Of a stretch of DNA of 64,000 bases, positions 36,199-44,357 are shown one piece after another. Positions within the stretch are counted from its first letter, which is position 1; each line of letters begins with the position of its first letter. A model generated the notes under the pieces. That model was given only the letters and a program-made list of their open reading frames with translations, had not been told where the DNA came from and made no database searches. Source of the DNA: Streptomyces sp. TG1A-60 (GTDB lineage Bacteria > Actinomycetota > Actinomycetes > Streptomycetales > Streptomycetaceae). A program made the position numbers and the translations under genes. Location: positions 3,100,001 to 3,164,000 of the forward strand of contig NZ_CP147520.1 of the NCBI RefSeq assembly GCF_037201975.1. Reading direction: 5' to 3'.

Positions 36199-37785
36199 TC
36201 ACTCCCACTCGATCGTGCCCGGGGGCTTGCTGGTCACGTCGACGACGACGCGATTGACATCGGCGACCTCGTTGGTGATCCGGGTGGAGATCTTCGCGAG
36301 GACGTCGTACGGCAGCCGCGACCAGTCGGCGGTCATCGCGTCCTCGGAGGAGACGGGGCGCAGGACGATGGGGTGGCCGTAGGTGCGGCCGTCGCCCTGG
36401 ACGCCGACGCTGCGGACGTCGGCGAGGAGGACGACCGGGCACTGCCAGATGTCACGGTCGAGGCCGGCCGCCGTCAGTTCCTGGCGGGCGATGGCGTCGG
36501 CATCGCGGAGCAGGTCGAGCCGCTCCTTGGTGACCTCGCCGACGATACGGATGCCGAGGCCGGGACCCGGGAAGGGCTGGCGCTGGACGATCCCCTCCGG
36601 GAGCCCGAGTTCCTGGCCCACCATCCGGACCTCGTCCTTGAAGAGCTTGCGAAGCGGCTCGATCAGCTCGAATTCGAGGTCTTCCGGCAGGCCGCCCACA
36701 TTGTGGTGGGACTTGATGTTGGCCGTGCCGGTGCCGCCGCCGGACTCGACGACGTCCGGGTAGAGGGTGCCCTGGACCAGGAACGCCACCTCGGGGCCCT
36801 CGTCGGCGATGATCTCGGCCTGGGCCTGCTCGAAGACGCGGATGAACTCGCGGCCGATGATCTTCCGCTTCTGCTCGGGGTCGGACACCCCGGCCAGCGC
36901 CTTGAGGAACCGCTCCTCCGCCTCGACGACCTTCAGCTGTACGCCGGTCGCGGCGACGAAGTCCTTCTCGACCTGCTCGGTCTCGTTCTTGCGCATCAGA
37001 CCGTGGTCGACGTACACGCAGGTCAGCTGGGAGCCGATGGCCTTCTGGACGAGGGCCGCGGCAACCGCGGAGTCCACGCCACCGGAGAGGCCGCAGATCG
37101 CGCGCTTGTCGCCGACCAGCTCGCGGATGGCCTCGACCTGCTCCTCGATCACGTTGCCGGTGGTCCAGTTCGGGGTGATGCCCGCGCCCCGGTAGAGGAA
37201 GTGCTCCAGGACCTGCTGGCCGTGCGTGGAGTGCATGACCTCCGGGTGGTACTGGACGCCGTACAGCTTCTTCTCGTCGTTCTCGAAGGCAGCGACGGGT
37301 ACGACGTCGGTGGAGGCGGTGACGGTGAAGCCCTCGGGAGCGGCGGAGCAGGCGTCACCGTGCGACATCCACACCGACTGCTCGTCCGGGGTGCCCTCGA
37401 AGAGGGTGCTGCCAGACCCTGTGGGCGTGACGTGGAGGGGCGTACGACCGTACTCGCGCGCGCCCGTGTTGTCGACAGTGCCGCCGAGGGTGGTGGCCAT
37501 CAGCTGGAAGCCGTAGCACATACCGAACACGGGGACGCCGGCCTCGAAGAGTGCGCGGTCGAGGCGGGGGGCGCCCTCGGCGTAGACCGAGGAGGGACCG
37601 CCGGAGAGGATGATCGCCGCCGGGTTCTTGGCGAGCATCTCCGCGACCGGCATGGTGCTCGGCACGATCTCGCTGTAGACCCGGGCCTCGCGGACCCGTC
37701 GGGCGATGAGCTGGGCGTACTGGGCGCCGAAGTCGACGACCAGGACGGTGTCGGGGGCGGCGGCAGCGGGGTTCGCTGATGACAC
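36199..37785 (-). CDS. guaA: GMP synthase (glutamine-hydrolysing)
   Basis: GuaA converts XMP to GMP using ATP and glutamine-derived ammonia. The 528-residue protein has an N-terminal class I amidotransferase (catalytic Cys in [10 protein letters not shown], His in GVQYHPEV). The ATP-pyrophosphatase domain has the P-loop [11 protein letters not shown], and the C-terminal dimerisation domain ends KPPGTIEWE. The GTG at 37785 has GGAAGG before it and gives family length; the longer reading starts in the repeat-rich upstream region. A -10-like TAGACT on the minus strand at 37826-37831 would start transcription about 35 bases before the start codon. guaB and guaB3 lie 24 kb away. Confidence 0.97.
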   Translation of the reverse strand: MSSANPAAAAPDTVLVVDFGAQYAQLIARRVREARVYSEIVPSTMPVAEMLAKNPAAIILSGGPSSVYAEGAPRLDRALFEAGVPVFGMCYGFQLMATTLGGTVDNTGAREYGRTPLHVTPTGSGSTLFEGTPDEQSVWMSHGDACSAAPEGFTVTASTDVVPVAAFENDEKKLYGVQYHPEVMHSTHGQQVLEHFLYRGAGITPNWTTGNVIEEQVEAIRELVGDKRAICGLSGGVDSAVAAALVQKAIGSQLTCVYVDHGLMRKNETEQVEKDFVAATGVQLKVVEAEERFLKALAGVSDPEQKRKIIGREFIRVFEQAQAEIIADEGPEVAFLVQGTLYPDVVESGGGTGTANIKSHHNVGGLPEDLEFELIEPLRKLFKDEVRMVGQELGLPEGIVQRQPFPGPGLGIRIVGEVTKERLDLLRDADAIARQELTAAGLDRDIWQCPVVLLADVRSVGVQGDGRTYGHPIVLRPVSSEDAMTADWSRLPYDVLAKISTRITNEVADVNRVVVDVTSKPPGTIEWE

Positions 37786-37933
37786 GGGGTGCCTTCCGGC
37801 GGTTGGGCGGGGGTCTGTGTGGCCGAGTCTACCGGGGTGCGCTCTCGTGGAGCGGTCCACGGGGACTCGGCCCCCGGCCCCCGGCCTCCGCCCGCCCACC
37901 ACCCGAACTCGGCGGGAGGAGAAGGCACCGAAA

Positions 37934-37993
37934 GGCGCCTCGGTTGGAGGGGCGGGAGCGGAGGCGCCCTGGCTGGAGGGGCGGGCGCGGAAG
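37934..37993. repeat. Two-copy 30-bp tandem repeat upstream of guaA
   Basis: Two adjacent copies of about 30 bp sharing GGCGCC-TGG-TGGAGGGGCGGG-GCGGA (37934-37963 and 37964-37993), with several mismatches. Confidence 0.5.
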
Positions 37994-38164
37994 GCGTTCT
38001 GGCCGGGGCGGACAGCCTCGAAGGGCCGCCTCGGTCGACGAAGGCCGCGCCGAAAGGACCCCGGTCGATCGAACGGGACGGCTCGGCAGAGCGCTCGGGG
38101 TGGAGTCGGGGCGGGAAGGCGGCTTGGGTGCGCGCCGCTGCCAGAGAGACCGCTCCGAAGGGAC

Positions 38165-38288
38165 GCGACGGTCGGAGGAGGCCTCTTCGAAAGGCGCGGC
38201 GATCAGAGGGGCCGCAGCGGAAACCCGCGGCGACCAGAGGACCCGCACCGGAAAGGCGCGGCGACCAGAGGAGACCGCTCTGAGAGGC
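38165..38288. repeat. Degenerate 31-bp tandem repeat, four copies
   Basis: Four head-to-tail units of exactly 31 bp start at 38165, 38196, 38227 and 38258. The best-kept part is GCGGCGACCAGAGG at the start and GAAAGGC at the end of each unit. Because 31 is not a multiple of three, the array does not encode a protein repeat. Confidence 0.7.
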
Positions 38289-38500
38289 ACCGAGATCGGT
38301 GAGGCCGCTGCGCAGGGGGTGCGGCGGTCGGAGAGGCCGCCAAGGGTGGTTGAGGCTGGGTGGGGAGGGTCTGGGAGGTGTCGTTCCGGGGCGTGGCATA
38401 CTTGCGGTCGTGTTCGCGCACTCGACCTTCGTCTTTATCTATGGCGACCGGCCCACCGGCTGCCATGGTCGTGCTGCTTGAGCAACTGACGAGCGACTTC

Positions 38501-38544
38501 CCAGGCGCCCCGGGCCGACAAGGTCCGGGGCGCCTGGCGTTTTC
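38501..38544 (+). terminator. Intrinsic terminator or attenuator in the chorismate mutase leader
   Basis: A perfect 13-bp stem (CCAGGCGCCCCGG 38501-38513, complement 38525-38537), an 11-base loop and a following CGTTTTC. The T run is on the plus side only, so it acts on rightward transcripts entering the chorismate mutase gene, 55 bases ahead. A short reading frame beginning ATGGTCGTGCTG (38466) runs through the hairpin and ends overlapping the chorismate mutase ATG, as a leader peptide might. Confidence 0.6.
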
Positions 38545-38598
38545 GGGAACTGTCGGGGCGGGGTGGCCGATCGGACAGAGAGAACGAGGAGCCCGGAG

Positions 38599-38886
38599 AT
38601 GACCACCACCTCCACCGATAAGACCGGCGCCAGGACCGCGGAGGCCGCCGATGTGATCAGCGGTGCGCGGGAGCGGATCGACGCGCTGGACGACCGGATC
38701 ATCGGGCTGGTGCAGGAACGGATGGCCGTGTCGGCCGTGATCCAGGAGGCCCGGATCGAGTCGGGCGGCCGACGGGTGAACCTGTCGCGGGAGATGGACA
38801 TCCTCTCCCACTTCAGGGACGCCCTCGGCAAGCCCGGCACCGCGCTCGCCATGACCCTGCTGGAACTGTGCCGGGGCCGCATCTGA
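38599..38886 (+). CDS. Chorismate mutase, AroQ type
   Basis: The 95-residue protein is a stand-alone AroQ-fold chorismate mutase (chorismate to prephenate, for Phe and Tyr). It has the pattern ARERIDALDDRIIGLVQERMAVSAVIQEARI with the conserved Arg and Asp residues in helix 1, then VNLSREMDILSHF. The ATG at 38599 has GAGGAGCCCGGAG before it; a GTG at 38563 would add 12 residues. It has its own leader with an intrinsic-terminator hairpin. Chorismate mutases of this small type in actinobacteria are often stimulated by complex formation with DAHP synthase, which is not encoded here. The 3' side has an 11-bp tandem repeat and a terminator. Confidence 0.9.
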   Translation: MTTTSTDKTGARTAEAADVISGARERIDALDDRIIGLVQERMAVSAVIQEARIESGGRRVNLSREMDILSHFRDALGKPGTALAMTLLELCRGRI

Positions 38887-38909
38887 CGATCGGCGCGGCG
38901 CCGCGCGGA

Positions 38910-38942
38910 TCGCGGCGCACTCGCGGCGCACTCGCGGCGCAC
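38910..38942. repeat. Three perfect 11-bp tandem repeats
   Basis: TCGCGGCGCAC is repeated three times without mismatch (38910, 38921, 38932), just past the chorismate mutase stop. Confidence 0.75.
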
Positions 38943-39004
38943 GTACGTACGCCAGCCCTCTCACCCGTACGACGCGCGACCGTCCTACGACACGCTTCGA
39001 CTCA

Positions 39005-39050
39005 GAAGGGCCCCGCGGTCTCCGTCTTTTCCGTCTCGCGGGGGCCCTTC
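39005..39050. terminator. Bidirectional terminator between chorismate mutase and lipoprotein genes
   Basis: GAAGGGCCCC (39005-39014) pairs with GGGGCCCTTC (39041-39050), with a partly paired 26-base interior, between convergent genes. Confidence 0.75.
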
Positions 39051-39074
39051 GCCGTATCCGGCGGACGGCTGACG

Positions 39075-39812
39075 TCAGCCGGCGGTCTTCTCCAGCTTCG
39101 CGAGCTGGGCCTCCAGGACCGCGTCCGGCACGAGGGTTTTGTCCGCGTCGAGGATGTTCATCGCGTAGAACGCGGCGAGGGTCGACCCGCTGCGGACCAC
39201 GGTGAAGCTCATCGGGACCAGGGTGCCCTCGATGGCGCCCTTCAGCTTGTACGAGACGGCCTCGTCGCCCTGCTCGGGGGCGGTGAGGGCCTCGACGTCG
39301 GTGTACCTGTTACCCACCTGCTCGTACTCGGCGCACTTCTCCGTGGCCGTACGCAGGTCGGCGACGACCTTCTCGGCGTCGCTCTGCCCGTGCGCGAGGA
39401 GGGCGAGGGTGACGACCGTGCCGGTGAGATCGCTCTTGTCCGTCAGGGTCCGGCCCGTTCGGGCCTCGGCCTTGGGGTTCGAGGTGAAGAAGAACATGTC
39501 CGCGAGGGGCTGGCAGTCGGCCGGGTCCGAGGGCACGCTCTCGGTCGGCATCTCCGCCGCGGACTTCTCCTCGATCTCGTAGCCCTTGATGTCACCGTTC
39601 GCGAGAGCGGCCTTCTTCAGCCGCGCCTCGGTCAGTGCCGCCTTCCCCGCCATGTCCGCGCCGTCCTGCGCGTCCCCGGCGGACGTGGCGCCGGCCGACG
39701 GCCTCGGCTCCGCGTTCGTGTCCTCGTCGCTCCCACCACCGCACGCCGCGGTGAACCCCAACGCGGCCACGACCGAGACTGCCACCGCCGCCCCCGAGAT
39801 CTTCGACCTCAT
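39075..39812 (-). CDS. Putative secreted lipoprotein
   Basis: The 245-residue protein starts with a signal sequence (MRSKISGAAVAVSVVAALGFTAACGGG) whose Cys near residue 24 would be lipidated; the lipobox FTAAC is slightly non-standard. The mature part begins with a Ser/Ala/Asp-rich linker. A soluble domain of about 180 residues follows (ALANGDIKGYEIEEKSAAEMPTESVPSDPADCQPLADMFFF...) containing two more Cys that could form a disulphide. Similar proteins are widespread in Streptomyces with unknown function. The ATG at 39812 has GGGTGGGGGAC before it; an earlier frame start adds nine residues without a site. Confidence 0.82.
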   Translation of the reverse strand: MRSKISGAAVAVSVVAALGFTAACGGGSDEDTNAEPRPSAGATSAGDAQDGADMAGKAALTEARLKKAALANGDIKGYEIEEKSAAEMPTESVPSDPADCQPLADMFFFTSNPKAEARTGRTLTDKSDLTGTVVTLALLAHGQSDAEKVVADLRTATEKCAEYEQVGNRYTDVEALTAPEQGDEAVSYKLKGAIEGTLVPMSFTVVRSGSTLAAFYAMNILDADKTLVPDAVLEAQLAKLEKTAG

Positions 39813-40020
39813 GTCCCCCACCCTCACGACTTGCGACACATCCCTCAGAGATGCCTCGCAGAGGCCTCACAGGTCCCATCAGATCACGTACGCGACACCG
39901 CGCTCCAGCGGGTTTCCGATGCCACCTCGGCCCACTGTTTGTGACTCAGGTCACGCAGAAAAACTGTCATCGCAAGGGCAACCCTTCACCCCGCTCGCCG
40001 GTCACACCTGGCACACGCGA

Positions 40021-40056
40021 GAAGTACCCGCACTCGGAGGGGGGTGCGGGTACTTC
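40021..40056. terminator. Terminator after the GMC oxidoreductase gene
   Basis: A perfect 13-bp inverted repeat, GAAGTACCCGCAC (40021-40033) and complement (40044-40056), 31 bases past the GMC oxidoreductase stop on the minus strand. Confidence 0.75.
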
Positions 40057-40086
40057 TCCGCTACCTCTTCCTCCGCACGTCCTCCG

Positions 40087-41886
40087 CTACTTCTTCGGCG
40101 GCACCTCCGGCACCGGAAGCAGGGGCAGCCGCAGCGCGCCGAAGGCGTCCGCCGGGACTGCCGGGTGCAGGGGCTCCACCGGGCGGAGGCGTGCGTAGAC
40201 CGCGCCGGGGGCCGGGCGGTGGTCGGGCTCGCCGTTGTTGGGCCAGAACGACATCGCGCGTTCGGCCTGGGCGGTGATGGTCAGGGACGGGTTCACGCCC
40301 AGGTTCGCGGAGACGGCGGCGCCGTCGACGACGGAGATGCCGGGGTGGCCGTAGAGGCGGTGGTACGGGTCGATGACGCCGTCGGCCGCGGTGGCGCCGA
40401 TGGGGCAGCCGCCGAGGAAGTGCGCGGTGAGCGGGGTGCCCATCAGCTCACCCACGTTGCTGCCGGCGAAGCCGTTGATCTCGGCGGCGAGAGTGGCGGC
40501 GGCCGTCGAGGCGGCCTCGATCTGCTTGGGGTTGGGGGCACCGTGGCCCTGACGTGCCGTCAACAGTCCCTTGCCGAGGCCCTTCGGCTTCAGATGCGTC
40601 GTCAGGGAGTTGTCCAGGGACTGCATCACCAGGCCGATGATGGTCCGCTCCGACCAGCGGCGGCTGGAGAGGGAACGGGCGACGAGCAGGGGGTGCCTGG
40701 CGGCGTACGCCAGCCAGCCGAGTACGCGCGAGGCGTCCGACGCGGTGCCGCCCGCGTACGGGACCTGGAGGATCGACAGGCCGCCCATCGCGTTGGAGCC
40801 CCTGCCGTAGCGGACGGGCTCGATGTGGGTGTTGGCGTCTGGGTGGATGGAGGAGGTGATCGCCACGCCCCGGGTGAAGTCGACCTCGGGCACACCGTGG
40901 GCCTTGCGGTAGCGGCGGTTGTCGGTCTGGGCGCCGACCAGAGCCTCGGAGTTGGTACGGGTCAGCATGCCCAACCGGTCCGAGATGTGCGGCAGTTGGC
41001 CGCCCTCCTTCATGCGGTGCAGCAGGGTCTGGGTGCCGTAGGTGCCGGCCGCGAGGACGACCCGGCGGGCCTTGAACACACGCCCCCTCCCGGCCCTGCT
41101 CTTGCCCACCTTGCGGCGGTCGTCGGTCGGGAGGGTCGTGACGGCGTAGCCGCCCTGTGAGTCCTCGGTGAGGGAGACGACCGTGGTCATCGGGTGGACG
41201 ACCGCGCCCGCCTTCTCGGCGAGGTAGAGGTAGTTCTCGTTGAGGGTGTTCTTCGCGCCGTGGCGGCAGCCGGTCATGCACTCGCCGCACTCGGCGCAGG
41301 CGTTGCGGGCGGGGCCCACGCCGCCGAAGTACGGGTCCGCCACCTGCTCGCCCGGCGCGGCCTTCGCCCTGCCGTCGGCGTCCTCGCCGTCGCCGAAGAA
41401 GACGCCGACCGGGGCGAGGTGGAAGCTGTCGCCGACTCCCATCCGCTCCGCGACGGCCTTCAGGTGGACGTCGGACGGGGTCATCGTCGGGTTGAGTCGT
41501 ACGCCGAGCATGCGTCGGGCCTGGTCGTAGTACGGCTGCAACTCCTCCTGCCAGTCGGTGATGTCCTTCCACTGCGGATCTTCGAAGAACGGCTTCGGCG
41601 GTACGTAGAGGGTGTTGGCGTAGTTGAGCGAGCCGCCTCCCACGCCGGACCCGGCCAGCACCATCACGTTGCCGAGCAGGTGGATGCGCTGGATGCCGTA
41701 GAGGCCGAGTCCGGGCGCCCACAGGTAGTTCTTGAGGTCCCAGGAGTTCTTGGGGAGGGACTCCCGGGTGAAGCGACGGCCCGCTTCGAGGACGCCGACC
41801 CGGTATCCCTTCTCGGTCAGGCGCAGGGCGGTCACACTGCCGCCGAAGCCGGAGCCCACGACGATGACGTCATAGTCGTACGACAC
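40087..41886 (-). CDS. GMC-family FAD oxidoreductase, cholesterol-oxidase-like
   Basis: The 599-residue flavoprotein has the N-terminal FAD motif DVIVVGSGFGGSVTALRL and LAGSGVGGGSLNYANTLY. Near residues 193-207 there is a Cys-rich stretch CAECGECMTGCRHGAKNT. The C-terminal GMC signature is VVDGAAVSANLGVNPSLTITAQAERAM. The Cys-rich segment is shared with mycobacterial ChoD-like proteins and may hold a metal or iron-sulphur centre (inference). The substrate is probably a sterol or other hydrophobic alcohol, but this is unproven. No signal peptide is obvious. It is followed on the same strand, after a 36-bp stem-loop, by the lipoprotein gene and preceded by a succinate-semialdehyde dehydrogenase gene. 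Confidence 0.9.
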   Translation of the reverse strand: MSYDYDVIVVGSGFGGSVTALRLTEKGYRVGVLEAGRRFTRESLPKNSWDLKNYLWAPGLGLYGIQRIHLLGNVMVLAGSGVGGGSLNYANTLYVPPKPFFEDPQWKDITDWQEELQPYYDQARRMLGVRLNPTMTPSDVHLKAVAERMGVGDSFHLAPVGVFFGDGEDADGRAKAAPGEQVADPYFGGVGPARNACAECGECMTGCRHGAKNTLNENYLYLAEKAGAVVHPMTTVVSLTEDSQGGYAVTTLPTDDRRKVGKSRAGRGRVFKARRVVLAAGTYGTQTLLHRMKEGGQLPHISDRLGMLTRTNSEALVGAQTDNRRYRKAHGVPEVDFTRGVAITSSIHPDANTHIEPVRYGRGSNAMGGLSILQVPYAGGTASDASRVLGWLAYAARHPLLVARSLSSRRWSERTIIGLVMQSLDNSLTTHLKPKGLGKGLLTARQGHGAPNPKQIEAASTAAATLAAEINGFAGSNVGELMGTPLTAHFLGGCPIGATAADGVIDPYHRLYGHPGISVVDGAAVSANLGVNPSLTITAQAERAMSFWPNNGEPDHRPAPGAVYARLRPVEPLHPAVPADAFGALRLPLLPVPEVPPKK

Positions 41887-41928
41887 TTGTTCTCCTCGTT
41901 GAGAACGGTCCTCAGCTGCGGGCCGTCT

Positions 41929-41967
41929 GTGGTTGCTCGCGACGCAGTTCCCCGCGCCCGGAAAAAA
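41929..41967. repeat. Dispersed Streptomyces intergenic repeat, second copy
   Basis: GTGGTTGCTCGCG...GCAGTTCCCCGCGCCCGGAAA, the same family as 17291-17322, here between the dehydrogenase and GMC oxidoreductase genes. Confidence 0.55.
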
Positions 41968-41970
41968 CCG

Positions 41971-43605
41971 CTACCTGAGCCTCAGTGCCTTCATCGCCCT
42001 CAGGCTGCGGCTCATGAACTGGGCGTACTTCTCGTCGTCCATCCCGAAAGAGGGCGCCATCGGCAGCAGGCGCTGCTGGGCGACCGTCTGGGCCTCCGTG
42101 TACTTGAGGATGCCCTCGGAGCCGTGGCGACGGCCGAGGCCGGAGTCCTTCATGCCGCCCATGGGGGACTGGACGCTGCCGTAGGCGGAGGCGTAGCCCT
42201 CGTTGACGTTGACGGTGCCGGCGCGGAGGCGGGCGGCGACGGCGCGGCCCCGGCGGCCGTCCTTGGTCCAGACGGAGGCGTTGAGACCGTACGCGGTGGA
42301 GTTGGCCTCCTCGATGGCGGCGTCCTCGTCCTTGAAACGGTAGACGGAGACGACGGGGCCGAAGGTCTCCTCCGCGCAGACGGACATGGGTTCCGTGACG
42401 CCGTCGAGGATCGTGGGCTCGTAGAAGTAGGGGCCGATGTCGGGGCGGGCGACGCCGCCCGCGATGACCTTCGCGCCCTTCTCCACGGCCTCGTCGACGT
42501 GGCGGGTGACGGTCTCCAGCTGGCGGTCGCCGACGAGGGAGCCCATCTCGGCGCCGTACGCGAGGGACGTGCCGAGGCGCATGGCCTTGGTGCGGGTGGC
42601 GAAGCGCTCCAGGAAGGCATCGGCGATGGACTCGTGGACGTACAACCGCTCGATGGAGATGCAGAGTTGGCCGGCGGAGCTGAAGCAGGCGCGGACGGCG
42701 CCCGCCGCCGCCTTCTCTATGTCCGCGTCCTCCAGGACCAGCATGGCGTTCTTGCCGCCGAGTTCGAGGGAGACGCCGACGAGGCGAGCGGCGGCGCCCT
42801 GGGCGACCTGGCGACCTGTGCGGGTGGAGCCGGTGAAGGAGACGTAGTCGGCGTACTTGACGACCTCGGGGCCGATGACGGGGCCTTCGCCGAGGACGAC
42901 CTGGAAGACCTCGGCGGGAAGGCCGGCCTCGACGAGGAGGTCACGGGCCCAGAGGGCGGTCAGGCAGGTCTCCGTGTCGGGCTTCATCACGACCGCGTTG
43001 CCCGCGACGAAGGCGGGGATCGCGTCGCCGACGGAGAGTTCGAGGGGGTAGTTCCAGGGGGCTATCTGGCCGACGACGCCGCGCGGGTGGCGTAGTTCGA
43101 CGACCTTCGTGAGGGTCGGTACGGCGCCGGTGTGCCGCTTCGGCTTCAGGTACGCGGGGGCCTTGCGGCCGTAGTGGCGGGCGGCGACCGCGACGGCCTG
43201 GACCTCCTCGTGGGCGTGCAGACGGGCCTTGCCGGTCTCCAGCTGGATGAGGTCGAGCACCTCCGCCTGACGCTCCAGCACGAGGTCGTGGAAGCGGAGG
43301 AGTACGGCGGCGCGGTCGCGCACGGGCACCTGGGCCCAGACGGCCTGGGCGGCGCGGGCCCGCTCGTAGGCCTGCTCCACGTCCTCGGGGGTGGACTCCG
43401 GCAGATCGGCCAGCTTCTCGCCGGTGAACGGCGTGTGGTTGGCGGTCCGGCCGGAGCCGGCCACGCCCTTGGTGAGCTGGGCGACCAGTTCGGGGGTGAC
43501 CACGTCGGCGGCGGTACGGGCACCCTGCGGGGCTGCCGCGAGGGGGTTGGTGCCGGTCGTCCGTGGTGCCGAGCCGGTCTTTTCGGGGGCCTGCGAGTCC
43601 GTCAT
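41971..43605 (-). CDS. Succinate-semialdehyde dehydrogenase (NADP+), GabD2-like
   Basis: The 544-residue aldehyde dehydrogenase has the substrate/NAD(P) region QIAPWNYPLELSVGDAIPAFVAGNAVVMKPD and VSFTGSTRTGRQVA. The catalytic Glu lies in LELGGKNAMLV and the catalytic Cys in FSSAGQLCISIERLYVHE. This Cys context and length fit the GabD2 branch found in actinobacteria. It would oxidise succinic semialdehyde to succinate (GABA shunt or an alternative TCA route). ATG at 43605 after a poor ribosome-binding site; 25 more residues upstream are possible but unlike the family. It precedes the GMC oxidoreductase gene on the same strand with an 84-base gap. Confidence 0.9.
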   Translation of the reverse strand: MTDSQAPEKTGSAPRTTGTNPLAAAPQGARTAADVVTPELVAQLTKGVAGSGRTANHTPFTGEKLADLPESTPEDVEQAYERARAAQAVWAQVPVRDRAAVLLRFHDLVLERQAEVLDLIQLETGKARLHAHEEVQAVAVAARHYGRKAPAYLKPKRHTGAVPTLTKVVELRHPRGVVGQIAPWNYPLELSVGDAIPAFVAGNAVVMKPDTETCLTALWARDLLVEAGLPAEVFQVVLGEGPVIGPEVVKYADYVSFTGSTRTGRQVAQGAAARLVGVSLELGGKNAMLVLEDADIEKAAAGAVRACFSSAGQLCISIERLYVHESIADAFLERFATRTKAMRLGTSLAYGAEMGSLVGDRQLETVTRHVDEAVEKGAKVIAGGVARPDIGPYFYEPTILDGVTEPMSVCAEETFGPVVSVYRFKDEDAAIEEANSTAYGLNASVWTKDGRRGRAVAARLRAGTVNVNEGYASAYGSVQSPMGGMKDSGLGRRHGSEGILKYTEAQTVAQQRLLPMAPSFGMDDEKYAQFMSRSLRAMKALRLR

Positions 43606-43770
43606 GACGCGCAGGGTATTCCGGACCGGACGACTTTGGGTACCCGGCGGTAACAGGGTTTCACCGGGCACACACACCATGCCAGTGATCGCTGGCGACG
43701 AAGTGGCTGATCAGCGCGCCGGGAGTGGCCGTGCGGGTGCGAGTGCGGCGTCGATCACGGTTTCCGGTTC

Positions 43771-44332
43771 TCAGCCGACGCCGGGCTTTCCGATCCCCGG
43801 ACGCTCTCGCGCGCCCTCGAACACCGCCGCACCCTTCCTCTCGTCCGCCGATCCCTTCGGCATCCCCACGCGCAGTTCGTACATCCGTCTGTCGTCGGTG
43901 CGGACGATCAGCTTCATGATCCGGGTGGGGACGTCCTCCGGGTGGTGGGTGGTGTCGGCGAGGACGGCCTCGTCATCGCGGAAGCTGGTCGTGGTGGAGT
44001 CGGCGGTCGACCTCACGTCGCGCGTGCCGATGTCCGTGCTGTCCTTGGCCCGCTCCAAAGGACGAGGCCGGGTCGTCGTCCCACTGCGTGAGCCGTACCC
44101 GGACGGCCTGCTCGCCGTCATAGGTGACCGTGCGGGGCCGGTCCTTCGCGCCGTCCTGGGCGCGACGGCGTTCGTAGGGGGCGGGGAGGGAGAGGACGGC
44201 GCTTATGGGCCTTCTCCCAGTGGGGACCCAGCGGACGCGCGGCGTGGGGGCGGGAGCGACCGGATCCGAGACCGTCTCGGCACCCTCCCGACCGAGCGAG
44301 TACCGCGCGAGAGCGGAACTTGCCCGACGCAC
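43771..44332 (-). pseudogene. Small hypothetical protein gene, apparently frameshifted
   Basis: One frame (from GTG 44332) gives TPRVRWVPTGRRPISAVL...RPRTVTYDGEQAVRVRLTQWDDDPASS. A second frame, entered near 44052-44058, gives ERAKDSTDIGTRDVRSTADSTTTSFRDDEAVLADTTHH...MKLIVRTDDRRMYELRVGMPKG to the stop at 43771. Both parts look like real coding sequence, and removing one base from the CTCC/GGAG junction would fuse them into about 187 residues. No family is recognised and there is no signal or membrane segment. It lies 25 bases behind the diacylglycerol-kinase-like gene and is probably in its operon. The start and exact joint are uncertain. Confidence 0.5.
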
Positions 44333-44357
44333 CGCCAAGCCCCGCAAGAGGGGCGGG

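Larger units (their letters stand above)
37786..38598. other. 813-base non-coding region with minisatellites and chorismate mutase leader
   Basis: No gene is supported; open frames here reflect GC content and the repeats. The left part holds guaA upstream sequence. Two blocks of about 30-31 bp repeats follow (37934-37993 and 38165-38288). The right part (from about 38400) is the leader of the chorismate mutase gene with its hairpin. Confidence 0.6.

Noticed and set aside
37779..38489. Possible 236-residue protein between guaA and chorismate mutase
   Set aside because: It is Arg/Gly-rich, spans two minisatellites whose 30-31-bp period does not keep frame, and has no good start.
37786..38598. 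CRISPR array
   Set aside because: The 31-bp units are head-to-tail without unique spacers and differ from each other.
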